NCBI GenBank assembly: GCA_002305765.1
Contig: DBQU01000081.1
Location: forward strand, 1-31,637
Direction: 5' to 3'
Length of the DNA stretch: 31,637 nucleotides
DNA from: Deltaproteobacteria bacterium UBA1386
GTDB taxonomy: Bacteria; Desulfobacterota; Syntrophorhabdia; Syntrophorhabdales; Syntrophorhabdaceae
Shown one piece after another: positions 7,301-17,014 of the stretch (positions are counted from its first letter, which is position 1; each line of letters opens with the position of its first letter). Below the pieces are notes generated by a model, which made no database searches, was not told the origin of the DNA, and saw nothing but the letters and a program-made list of their open reading frames with translations. The position numbers and the translations under genes are program-made.

Positions 7301-9661
7301 ATGGGTGAATACGGAGCGGAAAGCATAAAAATACTTGGCGGTCTCGACGCCGTCAGGAAAGTACCGTCGATGTACATCGGCAATACAAACATCGACGGGC
7401 TGCACCACCTTATCTACGAGCTTGTCGACAACAGCGTGGACGAAGCGCTGGAGGGATACTGCAACAGGATCGCGGTGACCATACACCGCGACAACAGCGT
7501 GACCGTGGAGGACAACGGCAGGGGTATACCCGTGACGATGCACAGCGAGGAGAACATGTCGGCCCTCGAGGTCGTCCTTACAAAACTGCACGCGGGCGGG
7601 AAGTTCGATAAGGACACCTACCGGTATTCAGCAGGCCTTCACGGGGTAGGTCTTTCCGTCGTCAACGCGCTCTCGCATTACCTTGAGGTAGAGGTGAAGA
7701 GGGCGGGGCAGGTCTATTTCCAGCGCTACGAACAGGGTAACAGGATGACGGACCTCACCGTCATAGGAGACACCGAGAGCACCGGCACGAAGGTGAAGTT
7801 CAAGGCCGACGCCACCATATTCGAGACCACGGAATACAGCTACGATACGCTGGCACACCGGATGCGGGAGATCTCCTTCCTCAACAACGGTATTCACATC
7901 ATCCTTAATGATGAGAGAAAGGCCAGAAAGCAGGATTTCAAGCACGAGGGAGGCATCCGCTCCTTCGTCAAGTACCTTAATGCGAGCAAGACCGTGCTCT
8001 TCGACGAACCGATATATGTCTCGAACTCGCGGGAATCCCTCGATCTTCTCGAGGTTGCCCTCCAGTACAACGACGGGTACAACGAGAATATCCAGAGCTT
8101 CGTGAACAACGTCAACACCAAAGAAGGCGGCACCCATGTGGCGGGCTTCCGCAGCGCCCTGACACGATGCGTGAACAACTTCATCCAGAGTAACATGCAG
8201 GGCAAGGTCAAGGAGAACCTCACCGGCGATGATATCAAGGAAGGTCTTGTGGCCGTCGTGAACATCAAGGTCCAGAACCCCCAGTTCGAGGGGCAGACGA
8301 AGGCGAAGCTCGGCAACAGCGAGATAAAGGGCATCGTCGAATCCCTCCTGAACGAGAAAATAGGGGAATACCTGGAACTCAATCCCCAGATAGCCAGGAC
8401 GATAGTCGGCAAGGCCCTCGAGGCGCGCCGGGCCCGGGAAGCGGCAAAAAAGGCGAAGGAGCTCGTCAAGAGCAAGAGCCTTATAGAGAACGGGGTGCTG
8501 CCGGGAAAACTTGCGGACTGCCAGGAAAGCGACCCGGTGCAGTGCGAGCTTTTCATTGTCGAGGGCGATTCAGCAGGCGGTTCGGCGAAACAGGGCAGGA
8601 ACAGGAAGACACAGGCCATACTACCCTTGAGAGGGAAGATACTCAACGTCGAGAAATCGCGGCAGGAAAAGGTGTTGACGAATCAGGAGATACGCTCCAT
8701 CTATCTCGCCGTCGGCATTGGGGCCGAGGGAAAAGGACGGCTGCGCTACCACAAGGTGATCATCATGACCGACGCCGACGTCGACGGTTCCCATATACGC
8801 ACGCTCCTGCTCACCTTCTTCTACCGCCAGATGCCCGATCTCATCACGGACGGGCATCTTTTCATCGCCCAGCCGCCCCTGTACAAGATAAAGTCCGGCG
8901 GTAAGGAATCCTACGCGAAGGACGAAGATGAATTCGAGCGCGCCATCACGCAGAGGGGCATGGAAAAGACCCGCTGTGCCGTTAACGGCGACACGCAGGA
9001 GGGACCGGAGCTCGCCGAAAAGGTGGAAAAGATAAAGACGGTCGAGGGCTTTCTGCGCAATTCCCTCGTGGACGGGATTGACAGGGAGATATCCCTCGGT
9101 CTCATGCGCTTCGATATAGTGAAACGGGAGGACTTTCAGAAGGAGGACAAGCTCGGCAGGCTGCTCGAGAGCTTGAGGGGTTCGGGCTACAGGTGCACGA
9201 TGGTCTGGGACCGGGAGCACAACCTCTTCTGCATCGAGGCGGAGGCGAAGGGCAGCAAAGGAAGAATGATCCGTGTGGAGTACGAGATGTGTGCCGTGAG
9301 CGACTATGCCGACGCATACAAGGCGTACGTGGAGGTGAGGAACTTCTACGAGGAAGGCGTGCGCGTCACCGACGGGAACAAGCCTCCCGTCTCCTTCAGC
9401 CCCGACGAGTTCCTCAGGCACATACTCGAGAAGGGAAAGGAAGGGGTCAACATCCAGAGGTACAAAGGTCTCGGCGAGATGAACGCCGAGCAGCTCTGGG
9501 AGACCACGATGAACCCCGAGAAGAGAAGGGTCGTCAAGGTCACCATCGAAGACGCCGTCGCCGCGGATCAGGTCTTCACCGTCCTCATGGGGAACAACAT
9601 CGAGACGCGCAGGACCTTCATCGAGGAGAACGCCCTGAGCGTGAGAAACCTCGATATATGA
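7301..9661 (+). CDS. gyrB: DNA gyrase subunit B
   Basis: This 786-aa ATPase subunit drives negative supercoiling with GyrA. GHKL motifs are present: 'ELVDNSVDEAL' (N box), 'DNGRGIPV' and 'GLHGVGLSVVNALS'. The TOPRIM domain has E421 in EGDSAGG and D491-D493-D495 in DADVDGSH. The C-terminal 'IQRYKGLGEMNAEQLW' is near residue 718. Between TOPRIM and that segment lies an insertion of roughly 160 residues, which gives it the long proteobacterial length rather than the 640-residue form. recF, often found between dnaN and gyrB, is absent. Its TGA overlaps the coaE ATG by 4 nt. Confidence 0.97.
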   Translation: MGEYGAESIKILGGLDAVRKVPSMYIGNTNIDGLHHLIYELVDNSVDEALEGYCNRIAVTIHRDNSVTVEDNGRGIPVTMHSEENMSALEVVLTKLHAGGKFDKDTYRYSAGLHGVGLSVVNALSHYLEVEVKRAGQVYFQRYEQGNRMTDLTVIGDTESTGTKVKFKADATIFETTEYSYDTLAHRMREISFLNNGIHIILNDERKARKQDFKHEGGIRSFVKYLNASKTVLFDEPIYVSNSRESLDLLEVALQYNDGYNENIQSFVNNVNTKEGGTHVAGFRSALTRCVNNFIQSNMQGKVKENLTGDDIKEGLVAVVNIKVQNPQFEGQTKAKLGNSEIKGIVESLLNEKIGEYLELNPQIARTIVGKALEARRAREAAKKAKELVKSKSLIENGVLPGKLADCQESDPVQCELFIVEGDSAGGSAKQGRNRKTQAILPLRGKILNVEKSRQEKVLTNQEIRSIYLAVGIGAEGKGRLRYHKVIIMTDADVDGSHIRTLLLTFFYRQMPDLITDGHLFIAQPPLYKIKSGGKESYAKDEDEFERAITQRGMEKTRCAVNGDTQEGPELAEKVEKIKTVEGFLRNSLVDGIDREISLGLMRFDIVKREDFQKEDKLGRLLESLRGSGYRCTMVWDREHNLFCIEAEAKGSKGRMIRVEYEMCAVSDYADAYKAYVEVRNFYEEGVRVTDGNKPPVSFSPDEFLRHILEKGKEGVNIQRYKGLGEMNAEQLWETTMNPEKRRVVKVTIEDAVAADQVFTVLMGNNIETRRTFIEENALSVRNLDI

Positions 9662-10275
9662 TAACGATCGGCATAACGGGGATCATCGGCAGCGGCAAGA
9701 CGACCGCCTCGGCGGCCCTCAAGGCCCGCGGCATTCCCGTGATAGACCTCGATGCCCTGGCCAAGAAGATGCTCACCCTGGCGGAGGTCCACGAGGAGAT
9801 AGAACGGGAATTCGGCGATGGTCTCGTCATCGACGGGCAGATAGTGGTCGAGAAGCTGAGGGATATCGTCTTTGCGGACAGGGAGAAGCTGAGAAGGCTC
9901 GAGCGCATCACTCACCCGCGCGTGCGGCGCGAGCTCTGGCGGGAGGTCGGCGAGCGTGCGGAGGCGGGAGAGAAGGCGATTGTCGTTGACGGCCCGCTTC
10001 TCTTCGAGACGGGTCTTTACAAGGAGCTCGACAGGACCGTCGTCGTCACCGCCGGCATGGACGTGATACGGGAAAGATTGAAGCTGCGGGGCATGGCCCC
10101 CGACGACATAGAGAGGCGGATATCCAACCAGATACCGCTCAAAGAAAAGGAAGAGGCAGCGGACTATGTGTTACTCAACAATGGAACGAGAGAGGACCTC
10201 GAGAGGAACATCGAGGCACTTCTGGAAAGGATCAATGAATGGGAGGTAAGAACTCGATGCACCTCAACGACCTAA
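9658..10275 (+). CDS. coaE: Dephospho-CoA kinase
   Basis: This 205-aa enzyme phosphorylates the 3'-hydroxyl of dephospho-CoA, the last step of CoA synthesis. The P-loop GIIGSGKT is at 8-15, followed by 'ALKARGIPVIDLDALAKKM', then 'ITHPRVRRE' and 'VDGPLLFETGLYKELDRTVVV', all classic CoaE segments. The ATG overlapping the gyrB stop is chosen because the protein begins exactly at the nucleotide-binding strand (MITIGITG). Its last 19 nt overlap the rho coding region, and rho's ribosome-binding site lies within it. Confidence 0.95.
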   Translation: MITIGITGIIGSGKTTASAALKARGIPVIDLDALAKKMLTLAEVHEEIEREFGDGLVIDGQIVVEKLRDIVFADREKLRRLERITHPRVRRELWREVGERAEAGEKAIVVDGPLLFETGLYKELDRTVVVTAGMDVIRERLKLRGMAPDDIERRISNQIPLKEKEEAADYVLLNNGTREDLERNIEALLERINEWEVRTRCTSTT

Positions 10276-11510
10276 AAAGCAAGAAAATCGGCGAATTAAC
10301 ACAGATCGCGCGGGATCTCAACATCGAGAACGCCTCGGGTCTGAGAAAACAGGAGCTCATCTTCTCCATCCTGCAGGCATATGTCGACAAGAACGAGAAT
10401 GTGTACGGGGAAGGGGTTCTCGAGATACTTTCCGAGGGTTTCGGGTTCCTGCGGTCCACGGATTCCAACTATCTTCCCGGCCCCGACGACATCTACGTTT
10501 CCCCCTCGCAGATAAAGAAGTTCGGCTTACGGACGGGGGACACGACGTCGGGACAGATACGGCCGCCGAAGGACAACGAGAAGTATTTCGCCCTTCTCAA
10601 GGTGGAGTCCATAAACTTCGACGACCCCAGCGTCGTGCGCGACAAGATCATCTTCGACAACCTGACGCCAATATATCCCAATGAGAGGGCGAAGCTCGAG
10701 ACCGTGCACGACAACCTCTCGACGAGGGTCATGGACCTTTTCACGCCCATCGGCAAGGGACAGCGCGGGCTCATCGTCGCGCCCCCGAGAACGGGCAAGA
10801 CGATGCTCCTCCAGTCCATCGCCAACAGCCTGACGAAGAACCACAAGGAGATATACCTCATCGTCCTGCTCATCGACGAGCGGCCCGAGGAGGTGACGGA
10901 CATGATGCGCTCCGTCAAGGGCGAGGTCATAAGCTCGACCTTCGACGAGCCCGCGACACGGCACGTCCAGGTCGCCGAGATCGTCATCGAGAAGGCAAAG
11001 AGGCTTGTCGAACACAAGAAGGACGTCGTCATCCTTCTCGACAGCATAACACGTCTCGCCCGCGCCTATAACACTGTGGTGCCCTCGAGCGGCAAGATAC
11101 TCTCCGGCGGTATCGACGCGTCGGCCATGCAGAAGCCGAGACGCTTCTTCGGCGCCGCGAAGAACATCGAGGAGGGGGGGAGCCTGACCATCATCGCCAC
11201 CGCGCTGATCGACACGGGCTCGCGCATGGACGAGGTCATCTTCGAGGAGTTCAAGGGCACGGGCAACTGCGAGATATACCTCGACAGGAAACTGGCGGAG
11301 AAGAGGATCTTCCCCGCGATAGACATCAACAAGTCGGGCACCAGGAAGGAAGAGCTGCTCCTCGGATCGAGCGACCTGCAGCGCATCTGGCTCTTGAGGA
11401 AGGTGCTCCAGCCAATGAACACGGTGGAGGCCATGGAATTTCTCCTTGAAAAATTGGCCGATACGGATTCTAATAAAGACTTTCTCTATTCGATGAGCAA
11501 AGGAGGATAA
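10257..11510 (+). CDS. rho: Transcription termination factor Rho
   Basis: This 417-aa hexameric RNA helicase stops transcription. The N-terminal SAP-like helices ('LNDLKSKKIGELTQIARDLNI') lead into the cold-shock-type RNA-binding domain ('GEGVLEILSEGFGFLRS'), then the ATPase core with Walker A 'APPRTGKT', 'VVILLDSITRLARAYN' and the secondary RNA site 'KPRRFFGAAKNIEEGGSLT'. An upstream ATG at 10239 exists, but GGGAGGT sits 9 nt before the ATG at 10257, which fits better. Length matches short Rho proteins without an inserted region. Confidence 0.96.
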   Translation: MHLNDLKSKKIGELTQIARDLNIENASGLRKQELIFSILQAYVDKNENVYGEGVLEILSEGFGFLRSTDSNYLPGPDDIYVSPSQIKKFGLRTGDTTSGQIRPPKDNEKYFALLKVESINFDDPSVVRDKIIFDNLTPIYPNERAKLETVHDNLSTRVMDLFTPIGKGQRGLIVAPPRTGKTMLLQSIANSLTKNHKEIYLIVLLIDERPEEVTDMMRSVKGEVISSTFDEPATRHVQVAEIVIEKAKRLVEHKKDVVILLDSITRLARAYNTVVPSSGKILSGGIDASAMQKPRRFFGAAKNIEEGGSLTIIATALIDTGSRMDEVIFEEFKGTGNCEIYLDRKLAEKRIFPAIDINKSGTRKEELLLGSSDLQRIWLLRKVLQPMNTVEAMEFLLEKLADTDSNKDFLYSMSKGG

Positions 11511-11515
11511 GAGAC

Positions 11516-11722
11516 ATGAAAAAGGGCATCCACCCGGAACTCAGGACCGCGATGGTGAAGTGCGCCTGCGGTCACACGTTTGAGACCCTTTCAGTGAAGG
11601 ACAAGATCACCGTCGAGATATGCGCCAAGTGCCACCCCATCTTCACGGGCAAGGAAAAACGCCTTGATTCCGCCGGTCAGGTCGAGAAGTTCGAAAGGAA
11701 ATACGGAAAGAAACAGAAGTAA
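11516..11722 (+). CDS. rpmE: 50S ribosomal protein L31, zinc-binding form
   Basis: This 68-aa large-subunit ribosomal protein carries the zinc ligands of the C+ form: C16-x-C18 and C36-x2-C39. The start 'MKKGIHPE' is typical, and AAAGGAGG lies just upstream. Its TAA overlaps the prfA ATG by one base (TAATG). The order rho-rpmE-prfA is a conserved arrangement. A Zur-controlled C- paralogue, common where a C+ form exists, is not in the window. Confidence 0.96.
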   Translation: MKKGIHPELRTAMVKCACGHTFETLSVKDKITVEICAKCHPIFTGKEKRLDSAGQVEKFERKYGKKQK

Positions 11723-12786
11723 TGTTCGGCAAACTCATTGAGCTTGAGAAACGCTTCGATGAAATAGAAGCGGAGATGGTGAAGCCCGAGGTGCTCTCCA
11801 ACATGGAGGAGTACAAGAAGCTTGCCAAGGAGCGCACGGACCTCAAGGAGGTCGTCGATCCCTACCGCGAATGGAAGGCCGCGAAGGCTGAGCATGAGAA
11901 GACGTCGGAGCTTCTGAAGCAGGAGTCCGACGAGGACATGAAGACCCTGGCGCGGGAGGAGCTTGCCAGTCTCCAGAAGGAAATGGAAAGGATCGAAGGG
12001 ATCCTGACGGACAGCCTCCTGAGGAAGACCGAGAAGCAGGCGAAGAGCATGTTCCTCGAGATACGGGCCGGCACGGGAGGGGAGGAGGCCGCCCTCTTCG
12101 CGCGCGACCTTTTCGCCTCATACATGAAATTCGCCGAGCGCATGAGATGGAAGACGGAGATCATGAGTTCCAGCCCCTCCGACCTTGGAGGTTTCAAGGA
12201 GGTGATCGTCGTCATCGAGGGAAAGGACGCCTTCAATACCCTGCGTTACGAGAGCGGCGTCCATCGCGTGCAGAGGGTCCCCGAGACGGAGGCCCAGGGA
12301 AGGATCCACACCTCGACGATCACCGTTGCCGTCCTCCCCGAGCCGGAGGAGCTGGAGGTCACCATCAATCCCGACGAGGTGCGCGTCGACCTCTTCCGTT
12401 CCAGCGGGCCCGGGGGGCAGCACGTGAACACCACCGACTCGGCGGTGAGGCTTACCCACATCCCGACAGGCATGGTCGTCACGTGCCAGGATGAGAAATC
12501 GCAGCACAAGAACAAGGCAAAGGCCATGCGCGTCCTCAGGGCCCGGCTCAAGGAAAAGATGGAAGGCGAGAAGGAGCAGGAGATCTCCGACGAGCGGCGA
12601 AAACAGGTAGGAACCGGCGAGCGCAGCGAGCGCATCAGGACCTACAACTTCCCCCAGGGACGCGTCACCGACCACAGGATCGGCCTCACCCTGTACAAAC
12701 TCCAGGACATCCTCAACGGGAACATAGAGGAGATAACGGGTCCCGTGACCGCGCATTTCCGCTCCGAAGCACTCAAAAAAGGGTAA
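11722..12786 (+). CDS. prfA: Peptide chain release factor 1
   Basis: This 354-aa factor reads UAA and UAG and releases the peptide. The catalytic GGQ is at 231-233 within 'RSSGPGGQHVNTTDSAVR'. The codon-recognition tripeptide is P187-E188-T189, the PxT form of RF1 rather than the SPF of RF2. Length is normal (about 355-360). PrmC, which methylates the GGQ glutamine, is encoded immediately downstream, which supports the identification of both. Confidence 0.96.
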   Translation: MFGKLIELEKRFDEIEAEMVKPEVLSNMEEYKKLAKERTDLKEVVDPYREWKAAKAEHEKTSELLKQESDEDMKTLAREELASLQKEMERIEGILTDSLLRKTEKQAKSMFLEIRAGTGGEEAALFARDLFASYMKFAERMRWKTEIMSSSPSDLGGFKEVIVVIEGKDAFNTLRYESGVHRVQRVPETEAQGRIHTSTITVAVLPEPEELEVTINPDEVRVDLFRSSGPGGQHVNTTDSAVRLTHIPTGMVVTCQDEKSQHKNKAKAMRVLRARLKEKMEGEKEQEISDERRKQVGTGERSERIRTYNFPQGRVTDHRIGLTLYKLQDILNGNIEEITGPVTAHFRSEALKKG

Positions 12787-12792
12787 AGGGCA

Positions 12793-13611
12793 TTGAGGAT
12801 CAGCCAGATCATCGCAGGCGAGAGGGGTCTCTCCAGGACGGACGTCATCGCAACCGTATGCCTCGCCCTCGGCCTTACGAAGGAACAGCTCTTCTGCCGC
12901 ATGGACCGTGAGATCGGCGGGGAAGACCTCGGCGCCGTGCGGAAGGCCCTCGACGAGCGCGCTGCGGGCAGGCCCCTGGCGTATATGACGGGAACGCGGG
13001 AGTTCTTTTCCGAGACCTTCTCCGTGAATGAGGCGGTGCTGATCCCGCGGCCGGAGACGGAGGTCCTCGTGGAGGAGGCCCTCGCCCTCATCGGCGGCAG
13101 GAGGGACCTCAGGATTCTCGACATGGGGACGGGTTCCGGGGCGATCGGCATCGTTATCGCGAAACACGCGGGCAGCAGCGTCGTCTGTGTCGACATATCC
13201 GAGGCGGCCCTCGCGGTGGCGCGCAGGAATGCCCGCTCCATCGGGGTCGAAGAAAGGACGCGCTTTGTGTGCGGCGACCTTTTCGCGGCATTCAGCGACG
13301 GGACACGCTTCGACATGGTCCTGTCGAACCCCCCCTATGTGGCCGACGACGAGTGGGACGAGCTTATGGCCGATGTGAGGGATTTCGAGCCAGCCCGTGC
13401 CCTGCGGGGCGGGGAAGGGGGTCTCGAGGTGTACCGGCGGATCGCCGCCGAGCTGCCCCGGCGTCTTGCCCCGGGCGGATCGGTCCTCCTGGAGATAGGC
13501 TCCGAAGCGCAGGCCGGGACGGTCGGCGCCATGCTCGAGGTGGCGGGGCTCAGGGTGAAAGTGAGAAAAGACTATTCAGGCAGGGAAAGGGTGCTCGCGG
13601 GACATGGATAA
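12793..13611 (+). CDS. prmC: Release factor glutamine methyltransferase PrmC
   Basis: This 272-aa enzyme N5-methylates the glutamine of the GGQ motif in release factors. The N-terminal helical domain leads to 'GRPLAYMTGTREFF' and 'IPRPETEVLVEEAL', then SAM motif I 'LDMGTGSGAIGI' and the glutamine-binding NPPY ('VLSNPPYVADDEWDEL'). The start is TTG at 12793: the frame is the same as prfA, whose stop ends at 12786, and the N-terminal domain needs these residues because the next Met is at position 37. The AAAGGG upstream is very close to the TTG, suggesting weak or coupled translation. It overlaps murA by 8 nt. Confidence 0.93.
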   Translation: MRISQIIAGERGLSRTDVIATVCLALGLTKEQLFCRMDREIGGEDLGAVRKALDERAAGRPLAYMTGTREFFSETFSVNEAVLIPRPETEVLVEEALALIGGRRDLRILDMGTGSGAIGIVIAKHAGSSVVCVDISEAALAVARRNARSIGVEERTRFVCGDLFAAFSDGTRFDMVLSNPPYVADDEWDELMADVRDFEPARALRGGEGGLEVYRRIAAELPRRLAPGGSVLLEIGSEAQAGTVGAMLEVAGLRVKVRKDYSGRERVLAGHG

Positions 13612-14878
13612 GTTCATTATAGAAGGCGGAGAGAGGCTTAAGGGGAAAGTCAGGATAAGCGGCTCCAAGAACGCCGTCCTGCCCGTTCTTGCCGCCACGC
13701 TGCTTCAGAGGGGCACGTACGCCATCAGTAACGTGCCCCGTCTCATGGATGTCACGACGATGATGCAGCTTCTCGACCTGCTCGGTGCGAGGTGTGTATG
13801 GCAGGATGAGCACACGGTAGAGGTAGACACCGCGGAGGTGGGGAACCACGTTGCTCCCTACGAGCTGGTGAAGAAGATGCGGGCCTCGGTTCTCGTTCTC
13901 GGGGCGCTCATCGGCGGCCTCAGGAAGGCGACGGTCTCCTACCCCGGAGGGTGCGCCATAGGGGAGCGGCCCATCGACCTCCACCTCAAGGGCCTCTCGG
14001 CGCTGGGCTGCGACGTCGCCATCCGGGAGGGTTATGTCGATGTCACGGCAAAGAAGCTTAAAGGGGCGCGCATCGTCTTCGACAGCGTCACCGTCGGCGG
14101 GACGGAGAACCTCCTCATGGCGGCGGTGTTCGCCAAGGGGGAGACCCTGATAGAGAACGCCGCCCGCGAACCGGAAGTGGTCGATCTCGCGCGGATGCTC
14201 AAGAAGATGGGGGCGCGCATCGAAGGAGAGGGGACGGCGGTCATACGGATACTCGGCGTGGGCGAGCTTACACCCTGCGCCTGGGACGTCATAGAGGACA
14301 GGATAGAGGCGGGGACGTTCCTTGCCGCCTGCGGCATGACGCGGGGGAGCATCGTCCTCGAGAACTGTGTTCCCGAGCACATCAAGGCCGTTATCGACAA
14401 GCTCACGGAGACGGGCATGGACATCCACTGCGACGGGCGAACGATCAAGGCGTCCATGTCGAAGAGAAGACCCCTGGCCGTGGACATCAGGACCGTGCCC
14501 TACCCCGGGTTCCCGACGGACATGCAGGCCCAGCTCATGGCGGCCATGACGACCTCCAAGGGGGTGAGCGCCATAACGGAGACCATATTCGAGAACAGGA
14601 TGATGCACGCGGCGGAGCTCCGGCGGATGGGCGCCGATATCAGGGTCGTGGGCAACACGGCCATCGTCCACGGGGTCGAATCGATGTCGGGCGCGAAGGT
14701 GATGGCCACAGACCTGAGGGCAAGCGCGTCACTCATCATCGCGGGCCTTGCCGCCTACGGCAAGACGGAGGTCTCGCGCATATACCACATCGACCGGGGC
14801 TATGAGCGCATCGAAGAAAAGCTCAAAAACCTCGGCGCCAGGATCGAAAGGGTGAAAGATGAAAGTATGGGAGCTTGA
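13604..14878 (+). CDS. murA: UDP-N-acetylglucosamine 1-carboxyvinyltransferase
   Basis: This 424-aa enzyme transfers enolpyruvate from PEP to UDP-GlcNAc, the first committed step of peptidoglycan synthesis. It shows 'ISGSKNAVLPVLAATLL' at 18-34 and the fosfomycin-sensitive catalytic C117 in PGGCAIGERPIDLHLKG. Having Cys rather than Asp predicts fosfomycin can bind. 'PYPGFPTDMQAQ' is also typical. It overlaps prmC by 8 nt and hisD by 20 nt, so murA and the his genes are on the same message. Confidence 0.96.
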   Translation: MDKFIIEGGERLKGKVRISGSKNAVLPVLAATLLQRGTYAISNVPRLMDVTTMMQLLDLLGARCVWQDEHTVEVDTAEVGNHVAPYELVKKMRASVLVLGALIGGLRKATVSYPGGCAIGERPIDLHLKGLSALGCDVAIREGYVDVTAKKLKGARIVFDSVTVGGTENLLMAAVFAKGETLIENAAREPEVVDLARMLKKMGARIEGEGTAVIRILGVGELTPCAWDVIEDRIEAGTFLAACGMTRGSIVLENCVPEHIKAVIDKLTETGMDIHCDGRTIKASMSKRRPLAVDIRTVPYPGFPTDMQAQLMAAMTTSKGVSAITETIFENRMMHAAELRRMGADIRVVGNTAIVHGVESMSGAKVMATDLRASASLIIAGLAAYGKTEVSRIYHIDRGYERIEEKLKNLGARIERVKDESMGA

Positions 14879-16139
14879 CCGGGAATTCGACGGCCTCATA
14901 TCCTTCGTGAAGACCGGCAGGGAAGGCAAGAAGCGCGATGTCCGCGAGGCGGTCCTGAAGATACGCCAGGCCGTCCTTTCCCGCGGAGACGCCGCTCTCG
15001 TGGACTTCTCCATCGCCTGGGACGGCTGGAAGGCGGCGCACCCCCTGAAACTGACCTCCCGTGAGATCGGTGAGGCGGCATCGAGGGTCCCGGCAAGGGA
15101 CATTTCCGTCCTCAAGGGGATGATCAGGAACGTGACTTCCTACCACAAGGGACAGAAGATGCCGAAACGGGTCTTCAGGAAGAAGGGCCTCGTCGTCGAG
15201 GAAGGCCCGGTGCCGGTGGAAAGCGCCGTGGTCTACGTCCCCGGGGGAACGGCGTCCTACCCGTCGTCGCTGGTCATGGGGGTGGTACCGGCGCAGATAG
15301 CCGGGGTGAAGAGGGTCTGCGCGACCACGCCCGGCCGGGGGGGTGCCATAAATGACCACGTGGCCGCCGCCGCGAAACTCCTCGGCATCGACGAGGTCTA
15401 CCGCGTAGGAGGCGCCCAGGCCATATATGCCTTCGCGTACGGGACGGGCTCGGTGCCGAAGGTGGACATGATCGTCGGGCCGGGAAACGCCTACGTGGAA
15501 GAGGCCAAGAGGGACGTTTACGGGTCCGTCGGCATCGACATGCTCGCCGGGCCGACGGAGCTTGTCGTTCTCTGCACCGAGGCCCACTCGCCTAAGATGG
15601 TGGCCCTCGACATGTTCTCACAGGCCGAACACGACGAACTGGCATCGGTGGGGCTCTTCTCCTCTTCCCGGGAACACCTCAGCGACGTCATGAAGAGCAT
15701 CGAAGGGCTTATCGACGGTGCCCCGCGCAGGGAGACGATCAGGAAGGCCCTCGACGACAACGGGTACATGGTGCACTACACCGACCTCGGCCGCGCCGTC
15801 GAGGCGATAAACAGCATCGCGCCGGAGCACATGGAGCTCCTGGGCGACACAACGTGTCTGCCCTCGATACTCTATCCCGGCGTCATCTACGTCGGTCTGA
15901 ACACGCCTGTTGCCATGGGCGACTACTATATCGGGACGAACCACGTTCTGCCCACGGCGGGCGCGGGACGGTTCACAGGGGGGCTTTCCGTCGACCGGTT
16001 TACAAAGCGGAAGGTTGTTGTTACAATAGACCGGACATTCATTGAAAAATATGGCGACAGGGCGGAAAGGCTCGCAAGGATAGAGGGCCTGCCCGCCCAT
16101 GGCGATGCAATAAAGGCACGAAAGGAGTCCCCCAAATGA
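14859..16139 (+). CDS. hisD: Histidinol dehydrogenase
   Basis: This 426-aa zinc enzyme performs the last two oxidations of histidine synthesis, histidinol to histidine, with NAD. It shows 'VYVPGGTASYPSSLVM' (126-140), 'GPGNAYVEEAKRDVYG' (207-222) and 'DMLAGPTELVV'. Zinc ligands Q255 and H258 are in SQAEHD, with further candidates in 'GDYYIGTNHVLPT' and the C-terminal 'GLPAHGDAI'. The catalytic pair is E323-H324 in APEHMEL. Coding starts inside murA, behind GGGTGAAAG. Its TGA overlaps the hisG ATG by 4 nt. hisD precedes hisG here, whereas some relatives have hisG first. Confidence 0.96.
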   Translation: MKVWELDREFDGLISFVKTGREGKKRDVREAVLKIRQAVLSRGDAALVDFSIAWDGWKAAHPLKLTSREIGEAASRVPARDISVLKGMIRNVTSYHKGQKMPKRVFRKKGLVVEEGPVPVESAVVYVPGGTASYPSSLVMGVVPAQIAGVKRVCATTPGRGGAINDHVAAAAKLLGIDEVYRVGGAQAIYAFAYGTGSVPKVDMIVGPGNAYVEEAKRDVYGSVGIDMLAGPTELVVLCTEAHSPKMVALDMFSQAEHDELASVGLFSSSREHLSDVMKSIEGLIDGAPRRETIRKALDDNGYMVHYTDLGRAVEAINSIAPEHMELLGDTTCLPSILYPGVIYVGLNTPVAMGDYYIGTNHVLPTAGAGRFTGGLSVDRFTKRKVVVTIDRTFIEKYGDRAERLARIEGLPAHGDAIKARKESPK

Positions 16140-17005
16140 AACTGAAGATCGGTCTGCCCAAGGGCAGCCTGCAGGAATCGACTTTCCGGCTTTTCAAGAA
16201 CGCCGGCTACACCATCAAGCTCCGGGAGCGCTCCTACGTCCCCGTCATAGACGACGACGAGATGGAAGGCCTCGTCATACGGGCCCAGGAAATGGCCCGC
16301 TACGTGGAGGACGGGATCCTCGACATGGGGATAACGGGGGCCGACTGGGTCCTGGAGCAGGATGCCAGGGTGGTGGAGCTCGTCCGTCTTCGCTACGGCA
16401 AGGTGGGCTTCCGCGGCGTCAAGTGGGTCGTCGCCGTGCCCAACAATTCTCCCATCAAGAAGGTGAAGGACCTCCAGGGCAAGAAGATCGCAACGGAGCT
16501 CGTGGCCTTCACGAAGCGGTATCTCAAAAAACAGGGGATCGAGGCCTCTGTGGAGTTCTCCTGGGGCGCCACGGAGGTTAAGCCGCCCCTTCTGGCCGAC
16601 GCCATCGTGGAGGTGACCGAGACGGGAGCGTCGCTGGTCGCCAACAACCTGAGGATAGTGGAGACCATCTTGGAATCCGAGACCGTCCTCATCGCGAACA
16701 GGACCGCTTGGAAGGACCCCTGGAAGAAGAGGAAGATGGAAAATCTCATCATCCTCCTGAAGGGGGCGCTCCTTGCGGAAGAGAAGGTCGGGCTCAAGAT
16801 GAACATCCCCAGGAACAAGCTCGGCAGAGTGACGGAGATCCTTCCCTCTCTGCACACGCCGACGGTATCGAACCTTTCCGACGACAAGTGGGTGGCCATC
16901 GAGGTCATCATCGACGAAAAGGTTGTCAGAGATATAATCCCCGACCTGAAAAGGGCCGGGGCGCAGGGGATCGTGGAATATCCCCTGAAAAAGGTCATCA
17001 TGTAA
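16136..17005 (+). CDS. hisG: ATP phosphoribosyltransferase, long (HisGL) form
   Basis: This 289-aa enzyme joins ATP and PRPP in the first step of histidine synthesis. The catalytic half contains 'IGLPKGSLQE', 'DMGITGADWVLE' and the PRPP loop 'EVTETGASLVANNLRIV'. The extra C-terminal ~75 residues ('NIPRNKLGRVTEILPSLHTPTVS') form the ACT-like regulatory domain of the long form, which binds histidine for feedback inhibition and needs no HisZ partner. AAAGGAG lies upstream within hisD. hisB follows after 9 nt. Confidence 0.95.
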   Translation: MKLKIGLPKGSLQESTFRLFKNAGYTIKLRERSYVPVIDDDEMEGLVIRAQEMARYVEDGILDMGITGADWVLEQDARVVELVRLRYGKVGFRGVKWVVAVPNNSPIKKVKDLQGKKIATELVAFTKRYLKKQGIEASVEFSWGATEVKPPLLADAIVEVTETGASLVANNLRIVETILESETVLIANRTAWKDPWKKRKMENLIILLKGALLAEEKVGLKMNIPRNKLGRVTEILPSLHTPTVSNLSDDKWVAIEVIIDEKVVRDIIPDLKRAGAQGIVEYPLKKVIM

Positions 17006-17014
17006 GGGGGAGAT